Of a stretch of 64,000 bases of DNA, positions 56,825 to 64,000 are shown one piece after another. The notes below the pieces were generated by a model. The model was given only the letters and a program-made list of their open reading frames with translations. It made no database searches and was not told the origin of the DNA. Position numbers and translations under genes: made by a program. The DNA is from Sternotherus odoratus (Eukaryota; Chordata; Testudines; Kinosternidae), in assembly GCA_032164245.1 (NCBI GenBank), contig JAVMKO010000003.1, forward strand, positions 29,697,390-29,761,389, written 5' to 3'. Within the stretch, counting starts at the first letter, position 1; each line of letters starts with the position of its first letter.

Positions 56825-57334
56825 TTCTTAGTTTGTAGCTCACTTCTCAAGACTTTCCAGAAGACTTGTTTTAGAAGACATCAGTTCAGGCAGTTTGGTT
56901 TAGAAGAGTGTTCATGTCTGGCTCGTGGATATACAAAGCTTAGTCCTTTTCACATAGGTTCAAAAACAGGATGAAAATTAATTTTCACCTCTTGTTCATA
57001 TATAGCCAAGTCATATCTTGAAGATTCAGATCTGGCATCTAACCTGTTACTAAATATCTAGTTCATGGACAAAGATATTTGCATGCCCCTTGCCGAAATA
57101 CCCTAATCAAATTAATCAAATTATTATTTTAATAAGTTGAAAACCTAACCATTTATTTGAATATAGTAGGTGCTTTCTAAAATAGGTATGAGGTAGAACT
57201 TGAGTGGTACAATTGCTTTAATTAGCCCTCAGCAAAAGAAATAATATTATATACATATGGCAATGGTTAATGGAAACTGGAAGATACACTTACATAACTG
57301 TGATAAGATATCAAACAAATGTGCAGAATTCCTA
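56825..57334. other. Upstream region of the TAS2R gene
   Basis: AT-rich noncoding DNA. No promoter element can be assigned with confidence. Confidence 0.4.
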
Positions 57335-59125
57335 CCCTGATTTTTTTTTCATTCCGACTCATTTGTTACCATTCTAGTAATAAAATAATGACCGATCCCT
57401 CAAAATAATCTCCAGCAGGACTGATGACATCCCACTTGGTGTGTTTGCTGTGTGCAGGTTTGGACTCCTTATTGTAAAGCAGAGATAAATACAAAAAAGA
57501 GGATGTAACGCACAAATTGAAAGGGAGAAGACTGCAACCTGCCTTGAGCCTTGGAGTGCTACTCTCTGCCCATATTCTGAAGCAGCAGTATGGATTGGTC
57601 TCCCAAACACTCCTTCTGTCTTGACAAAGTTTCCTTTTCCTGACATCTAGTACATTCCTTGCTCTTGAGGGAAAACCCCACAGTACAGTCACAATTCCTG
57701 ACCTGTTCTTTTTAAGAGAGAGTCTTAATCGTTTGCAGCCACAAAAATAGAGTAGGTGGACAGAGGAGAAGCCAAAAGAGGGAGTTTGTCTGGGAACCAT
57801 CCGAGAGGAGCTACGGTGAGTGCTGCATTAGGGGGACTGTGTTGTAAGCTAGTAGGGTGAATATCCAAGTCTCTCTCTGTTGTGACCATTTCTTTGACTG
57901 CCGCTAATTACAGGGACTCTTTGATTGTTCGTTTGTTTGAAAACTATGAATTGGGAGTGCTTTGCTTCAGGTGAGCCTTGTGTGGTTAATTGGAGGGAAG
58001 GCTTTGAGCTGGGGCAACTGCTTTGAGCCAGCAGACTTATAAAAAACATCCTCTTTCAAACTGAGTGAGCTGCGAACGGAGGAGAAACAAACAGAGGCAG
58101 TTTCCTTGGGAGTTCACCTTGCGGAAGTTCCCACAGAGGTTTTGCCTTTCAGGCTTCTGTGAGAAGTAGATACAACATTTGAAGAGGCTTTTAAAATGAA
58201 TACAATATAGATAGTGAGCAATCAGCTGTTGTGACCTGCACAGGATGTGCCATGTTTGTCTTTCTCCCAGAGGATAGAAGCGACTTCATCTGTACGAAGT
58301 GCAAGCGGGTCTCCATATGTGAAGATAAAGTGAAAGGACTAGAGATGCAAGAATCAACCCTGTATTTCATCAGAGAAAATGAATATTTTCTGGATAGAAG
58401 TTAGTGGTTGGTACTGCAGGCACAGCGTGCACTACAATGAGAGAGGGCAGTGCAGAACAGGGAAGTAAATGAGCAGCATCTGACCTCCAGAAGAAGAAAG
58501 AGGAGAATCCATGTATATGCAAGGCAGATAGAGGTAAGAAACCATTTACAGGCTCTCTGCACAGGTACTGCGGTGGAGAATAGCTTGGATGAGTCACCTG
58601 AGGGTATGGATCAGAAGAAGACCCCATCGACCGAAAGTCATGGGATGCATTCTCCTAGGGAAAATAGTCCCATGGTCATAGCAGCCTGCTGTGTGCTCCA
58701 TAATATTTGTGAGGCTAAGGGTGAAAAGTTTCCTCTGGGTGGAGCATGGAGGCAGATCGCTTGGTGACTGATTTTGAGCAATCAGATACCAGGGCTATTA
58801 GAAGGGCATAAAAGGGCACGCAGGGATGGTGTATTCAAATCAACGAGGCTTTGAAGAACTCCCAGTGATACTGCCATGAATGACTTTGAGTGGGTCACTG
58901 CAGACTATGTGGCTCTGGGTAGAAGGATAAAGAAGCTTGAGGTGCAAGTCATGGTCTCCCATTGCCCCTGTTGAAGGAAAAGGCCTGGAATCGCCATCCT
59001 CAGAAGTTTCAAGGCCTGGCTTGTCAAAGCCCTGGCTGGGATAATTTAGTTGGGGTTGGTCCTTCTTTGAGCAGGGGTTTCGACTAGATGACCTCCTGAG
59101 GTCCCTTCCAATATTTAGTGCTAAC
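57335..59125 (+). mobile_element. Internally deleted CR1 (5' region, ORF1 parts, 3' end)
   Basis: In order: the R2 5' region (57335-58186, TATA-like box at about 58037); an ORF1 start with two CxxC pairs, reading TGCAMFVFLP...CTKCKR (about 58232-58310), as in CR1 ORF1 proteins; a Harbinger transposase piece (58655-58865); a short later ORF1 part, DFEWVTADYVALGRRIKKL (about 58879-58937), from the region of the CR1 esterase domain; then a direct jump at about 58983 to the CR1 3' end (GATGACCTCCTGAGGTCCC at about 59087). ORF2 is absent, so it could move only in trans. Confidence 0.72.
58655..58865 (+). pseudogene. Harbinger (HARBI1-like) transposase C-terminal fragment
   Basis: The plus strand reads SPMVIAACCVLHNICEAKGE, the conserved end of the DDE domain in PIF/Harbinger transposases, then, after a frameshift and with a stop, SDTRAIRRA and INEALKNS, matching the usual C-terminal tail. 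It lies between two parts of CR1 ORF1 and shares an open frame with the first of them (58450-58767). Confidence 0.75.
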
Positions 59126-59344
59126 TTGATTTGAAGCAGGAACTTAAAATTTGACAGGGATCTCAATTGTCAGAGGGATGGGAAGGATTGTGAATTGAGA
59201 TTCTATGGGAAATCATCATGGAGAACAGACGAGAGGTCTGATGTGCTCCCGGCGGTATGCTGAAGAAACATTCTACAGTTGCAGGTGCTCAATACCTTTT
59301 GGGATTTAGTTGCAGACTTATTGAATAGATCTGGTAATGAAACT

Positions 59345-61915
59345 TCATAGAAATGATGACTCAAATTTTAAGGCCAGAAGAGACCACTGTGATCATCTAG
59401 TTTGATATCCTGCACATTGCCATCCTCCCAACCTCAACCACACACTTCTGGAAAAGGCCCTTAACCTCTTGATTGACTGATATCCTCTAATCTTGTTTTA
59501 AACTTCAAGTTACAGAGAATCCATCATTTATTCTAGTTCAAACCGGCATTTGAATTGTGCCCCAGGGAAAGTCAAAACCAAAAACCAGGATCCCTGCTAA
59601 TCTGACTGGAGAAAATACCTTCCCAACCCCAAGCATCATGATCAGTTAGACTCTGATTATGTGGATGAGAAATAATTCTCTATAGTAAATCACAGCCTTC
59701 TCCATCTAGCGCCAAGCACCACCTGTTGGTTATATCTGCTAATTGAAGTGGCTGATGGGCCATATGTCATTCTAGGAAACCTCATCATACCATCTTCTCC
59801 ATAAATGTATCAAAGCTCAGTCTTAAAATGAGTTAGGTTTTTTGCACCCCACTGCTTCACAGGAATGTTATTCTAGAACTTCACTCCTCTGGTAGTTAGA
59901 AACCTTTATAACCATTTGTTCTTGTACCAACATGGGCCCTTAACTGAATTACTCCTTTCCCTCTCTCTGGTCTACTTAGAAAAAGCAATCATATCTCCCT
60001 TCAGCCTTCATTTGGTTAGGTTAAAAAAGCCAAGATCCTTAAGTCTCCTCTATTAAGGTAGATTCCCCATTCCTCTGATTATCCTACCAACCCTTCTCTG
60101 CAGTTTTTCCAGTTTAAATTAATCTTTCTTAAACATGGGTGACCAGAACTTCATACAGTATTCCAGGGAGAAGATCTCACTAGTGTCTTGTAAAATCAGA
60201 ACAGAACTTGCTGAAATACATCACCTAATGCATTCTAGGATTGCATTAGCCTTTTTTCATGGCCACATCACATTAGCCACTCATAGTCATCCTGTAATTC
60301 ACCGAGATCTATAAACCCAGATCTTTCTTCTCCTCAGTCACTTCCAACTGGCAAATCCCCAGATTACTTGAAAAAATCCTGTTGTTAGTCCCTAAAAGCC
60401 CTTTCACTTTTACTATTAAACTTCAACCCATTTCTATTACTCCAGTTTTCAAGATCGTCCAATTCTTCTTCTGTGATATTCCAGTTCTCCTCCATATTGG
60501 CAATAGCTCCCAACTTTATGTCATCTGGAAATTTTATTAGCATATTCCTACTTTTTGAGCCAAAGTCATTAATGAAAATGTTAAATAAGATTGGTCCCAA
60601 GACCCACTTTAGAGGAATTCCACTAATAACCTCCCTCCAATTTAACCAGTTCCTTACCCACCTCTGAATGCTTGTATTAATCCCTATCTTCTCCAATTCC
60701 ACTTACAATTTCCTTTACGGAACTGTAAACTGTATCAAATGTTTAACTGAAAAATGGGTAGTAGATTAGACCTACTGCATTTCCTTTGTCTAGAAAAGGG
60801 GTCTCAAACTCAAGTGACCATGAGGGCCACATGAGGACTAGTACATTAGCCCGAGGGCCGCATCACTGACACCCTGCCCCCTTCCTCTGGCCCCGCCCCC
60901 CACTCCTCCCTTTCCATGAGACCCCGTCCCTACCCTGTCCCCAATCCAACCCCTTCCCTGAAACCCCTACCCCAACTCCGCCCCCTCCCTACCCCCAGGT
61001 GGTGTAGGAGGGGTGCGGGGTGTGTCAGGGGTTCAGGGCAGCGAGTTGGGCTGCAGGAGGGGTACGGGGTGTGGCAGGGGGCTCGGGGCAGGGAGTTGGG
61101 GTGGGGGTGCAGGAGGGGTGCGGCAGGGGGTCAGGGTGCAGAGTGTGTCGGGGGCTCAAGGCAGGGAGTGCAGGAGATGTTCAGGGTGCAGCAGTGGGCT
61201 CAGGGCAGGGAGTTGGGGTGCAGGAGGGGTGGGGGGAGGCAGGACAGTCTCCCTAATTGCTTGCCTTGCCCCCCCCCCTCCCCTGATGCTAGGAGAAGCG
61301 ACTGGAACTTGGAGGAGGGAGGGCACAGAACTCTGTGTTGTCATGGCCGCGCCTTCATATACCTCCCCCAAAGCTCCCATTGGCCGCGATTCCCAGTTCC
61401 TGGCAAATGGGAGCTGAGAGGGGCAGTGCCTGGAAGAGAGCTCTGTGCCGCCCTCCCTCCTGTAGGGGCTGCAGCTACGTGATTTTGGCTGCTTCCTGGA
61501 GCTGCTTCCTGCTCTCTGTGCGAGGGCTGGATTTGCTTTAGGTAAGTCAGAGAGGGAGCGAGGCAGTGGGATGGGGCGGGGGGGAGCGTGGTGGGCCGCA
61601 AAAAAGAGCCCTGCGGGCTGTATGTTTGAGACCCCTGGTCTAGAATATCAGTTAGCTTCTCAAAGAAAGAGTTCATGCCAGATCAACCTGCTCTGTCTTT
61701 CGTAAAACCATGTTGTATTTTATCCCATTTACTTTTAAACTCTATGTCTTTAATTACTCTTTCTTTCAACATTTGTTCCAACAGGCCGGTAGTTTCCTGG
61801 ATTACTTTTTCCCTTTTTTCATTCCATATAAGTGCTATCTTTGCAATTCTCCAGTCTTAGGATACGACCCCTGAGTTTACAGATGCATTAATAATTTTTG
61901 CTATTGGCATTGCAA
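59345..61915 (-). mobile_element. CR1 LINE split by a hAT element, minus strand
   Basis: CR1 on the minus strand with its 3' end near 59345. The frame at 60385-60702 reads FNIFINDFGSK and FPDDIKLGAIANMEENW, a decayed FADD box. The sequence resumes in register after the hAT insertion (61646 onward). Confidence 0.86.
60796..61637. mobile_element. Nonautonomous hAT element, 842 bp, perfect 8-bp TSD
   Basis: GTCTAGAA flanks both sides (60788-60795 and 61638-61645). The ends AAGGGGTCTCAAAC and (inward from the right) CAGGGGTCTCAAAC differ only in the first base. The interior is GC-rich with a minisatellite of units around GGGGCAGGGAGTTGGGGTG (about 61010-61230). Frames at 60916-61482 are by-products. 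No transposase. Confidence 0.9.
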
Positions 61916-61934
61916 TTTTATGTTTCACTTCCTT

Positions 61935-62800
61935 TGAAAGAATTGTAGAATCCATAGAAGACTTGGGTTGGAAGATGCCTCAGAAGGTTAAAGCAAGACC
62001 ACTCCCAACTAAATCATCCCAGCCACGGCTTTGTCAAGCCAGGTCTTAAAAGCCTGTTAGGATGGAGATTTCACCACCTACCTTGGTAACCCATTCCAGT
62101 GTTTCACCATCCTCCTAGTGAAATAGTGAAATATGCAAACCAAACCTCCCTCCCTGGAACTGTAGACCATTGCTCCTTGTTCTGTCATCTGCCACCACTG
62201 AGAACATCCAAGCTCCATCCTCTTTGGAACCCCCCTTCAGATAGTTGAAGGTAGTTATTAAATCCCCCCTCACTTTTCTCTTCTGCAGACTAAATAATCC
62301 CAGTTCCCTCCCTCAGCCTCTCCTTGTAAATTGTATGCTCCAGCCCCCTAATTATTTTCATTGCCCTCCACTGGACTCTCTCCAATTTGTCCACATCCCT
62401 TCTGTAGTGAGGGGACCAAAACTGGATGCACAGAGGGAAATAATCACTTCCCTCGATCTTCTGGCAATACTATTAATACTGCACAATATGGCGTTGGCCT
62501 TTTTGGCATATTGTGTATGCCATCTTTTCTGTAAATTTAGGACAGATGCAAATTTTACATGGATACTGTTACAGCACGTGGCAAGAGCTGCACCTGGATG
62601 AAAGATATGAATAATGAATATGAAAAAAATGAAAAAAGATATTTATTAGGACTCAGCTGTTTTCTAAGGGTAAAGTTGCTACAAGACACACTTATCTCAG
62701 CCAAGTTTGCAAGTTTCCCCAATCTATTAAAAGAAATTAAAAGAATAGGTCACCCATAAGGACAATTTAATGAAGAAGAAGATGTTTGATAACTCCATCC
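61935..62800 (-). mobile_element. CR1 3' part (R3), copy C, minus strand
   Basis: The plus strand shows the reverse complement of a CR1 3' end and C-terminal reverse transcriptase (AACTAAATCATCCCAGCCA, CCTTGTTCTGTCATCTGCCA, CACTGGACTCTCTCCAATTT). Beyond about 62547 it also carries the non-CR1 head shared with the R3 copies at 49205 and 63220. Confidence 0.85.
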
Positions 62801-63219
62801 TCTCCTACATTCAGTGCTCTTGTCATCAATCCATGTGCATTTGGATTTAAATTTTGTTAACAAAACTCTTTTTGTGATTTGCATCCATCTATATAAAGAC
62901 AACCTGTGACAGATATACTCTTATTGTTGATCAAAAATTATGTGCCCCAGTCAGGATCAGAGTTGCACAGTGTTTGTGGTTGTAGATACAAATAAATTCT
63001 TTCTAATAAGTGCTTATGGTAATATTATAGGCAAGACAGAGAACGAAAGGGGCAAAAAGTAATTAATTGTGTCTCTGTAAAGCATGACACATCCCTCCCA
63101 GCCCTATAGTTTCATTACTCTGTACATGTCAAAGTTATAGAACTTGTTAGTCACAAGTCCCTGTAACCCCTGCACCCGTTTTAAGTTCCCCAAACTGAAT
63201 TTATCCCTCATCCAGCTCA
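62801..63219. other. No feature seen
   Basis: Noncoding sequence between two head-to-head CR1 copies. Confidence 0.4.
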
Positions 63220-63966
63220 AGTGCAGTCCTCTCATTTCTCTGCTTTAAATTTAAAAGACTGATTTTAGGTCCTATCATGAGTTCTGTAAATCTGACAAAT
63301 ATTAAATAGATAATCAAGGAGGACCAAACAAAATGTCAAGAAACAGCACCAAGTTTTGTGTTTCTGTTTTATAAACTAATAAATGATTGGCTGAGATAAG
63401 TGTGTCTTGCAGCAACATTACCCTCAGAACACAGCAGAATACTACTGAATATATTTTTCATATTCATTTTTCATGTCTGTCATCCAGGTGCAGCTCTTGT
63501 TACACATTGTGACAGTATCCATGTGAAATTTGCATCTATCCTAAATTTACAGACAAAATGGCATACACAATATGCCAAAAAGGTCAATAGCATATTGGGC
63601 TGTACTAATAGGAGCATTGCCAGCACATCAAGGGAAGTGATTATTCCCCTCTATTCAGTACTGGTGAGGCCACACCTGGAGTACTTCATCCAGTTTTGGT
63701 CCCCTCACTACAGAAGGGATGTGGACAAACTGGAGAGAGTCCAGCGGAGGGCAACAAATATAATCAGGGGGCTGGGGAACATGACTAACAAGGATAGGCT
63801 GTGGCAACTGGGGTTATTTGGTCTGCAGAAAAGAAGAGTGATGGGGGATTCGATAGCAGCCTTCAACTACCTGAATCGGGGTTCCAAAGACAATAGAGCT
63901 CGGATGTTCTCAGTGGTAGAAGATGACAGAACAAGGAACAATGGTCTCAAGTTAAAGTGCAGAAGG
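63220..63966 (+). mobile_element. CR1 3' part (R3), copy B, plus strand
   Basis: Aligned with 49205-49990. The plus strand reads QYAKKVNSILGC-type and LVRPHLEYFIQFW-type phrases and KLERVQRRATNIIRGL, the C-terminal CR1 reverse transcriptase. It is interrupted at 63967 by a hAT element and continues beyond the window. Confidence 0.83.
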
Positions 63967-64000
63967 CAGGGCCGGCGATGGGGGGGTACTACGGGTAGAG
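63967..64000. mobile_element. hAT-type element (CAGGGCCGG family), cut by window end
   Basis: CAGGGCCGGCGATGGGGGGG followed by TACTACGGGT matches the left terminus of the elements at 24665 and (inverted) 9370. The rest lies outside the window. Confidence 0.8.

Noticed and set aside
60916..61482. 188-codon glycine/arginine-rich frame
   Set aside because: It lies wholly within the hAT element and follows its minisatellite units.

Overview
The window is vertebrate nuclear DNA, almost certainly from a reptile and most probably a turtle. This is inferred from the repeat content: many CR1 LINEs on both strands with the 3' ends typical of sauropsids, a Neptune-type Penelope-like element, short hAT, Harbinger and Tigger-type transposons with clear target duplications, solo LTRs, a MIR and an L2 relic. 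There are no bacterial-type genes. Nearly all open frames are chance or fall inside repeats.

Only one host protein-coding gene looks intact: a single-exon bitter taste receptor (TAS2R family, 319 aa) on the minus strand at 55862-56821. About 22 kb away, at 33196-34090, lies a second, decayed TAS2R copy on the same strand, cut in two by a solo LTR. The sequence on the 3' side of both copies is also alignable (32780-33195 against 54250-55860), so receptor and flank were duplicated together. In the intact copy this flank is split by an extremely GC-rich 1.24-kb block (54422-55665) with TG...CA ends. Two other host-derived relics are present: a short stretch of DEGS1 (dihydroceramide desaturase) coding sequence at 18678-18839, and a retroposed 5S rRNA with 13-bp target duplications at 13892-14124.

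Layout. 1-5.9 kb: mostly unrecognised, with short DNA-transposon and SINE-like pieces. 5.9-7.8 kb: CR1 and MIR. 8.4-11.4 kb: C-rich DNA, LTR sequence with a nested hAT and a palindromic Penelope fragment, microsatellites and a Tigger-type element. 12.6-15.3 kb: two further Tigger-like elements and the 5S retroposon. 16-25 kb: hAT-type elements, LTR-like sequence and the DEGS1 relic. 25.4-27.8 kb: two 120-bp arms in inverted orientation, 2.2 kb apart. 28.65-31.91 kb: the Penelope-like element, nearly complete, with 14-bp target duplication. 33-34 kb: TAS2R pseudogene. 35.5-40.6 kb: hAT, L2 and a long CR1 carrying a Harbinger insertion. 42.2-50.8 kb: solo LTR, a 1.2-kb repeat, CR1s with nested LTRs. 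52-59 kb: second copy of the 1.2-kb repeat, GC-rich block, TAS2R, and an internally deleted CR1 carrying a piece of Harbinger transposase. 59-64 kb: CR1s in both orientations and hAT elements.

No operon-like or pathway relationship links the genes. The region reads as a TAS2R neighbourhood built by duplication and then filled by successive transposon insertions. The nested insertions give a relative chronology. Repeat family names rest on recognition of motifs and ends, not on a database search.
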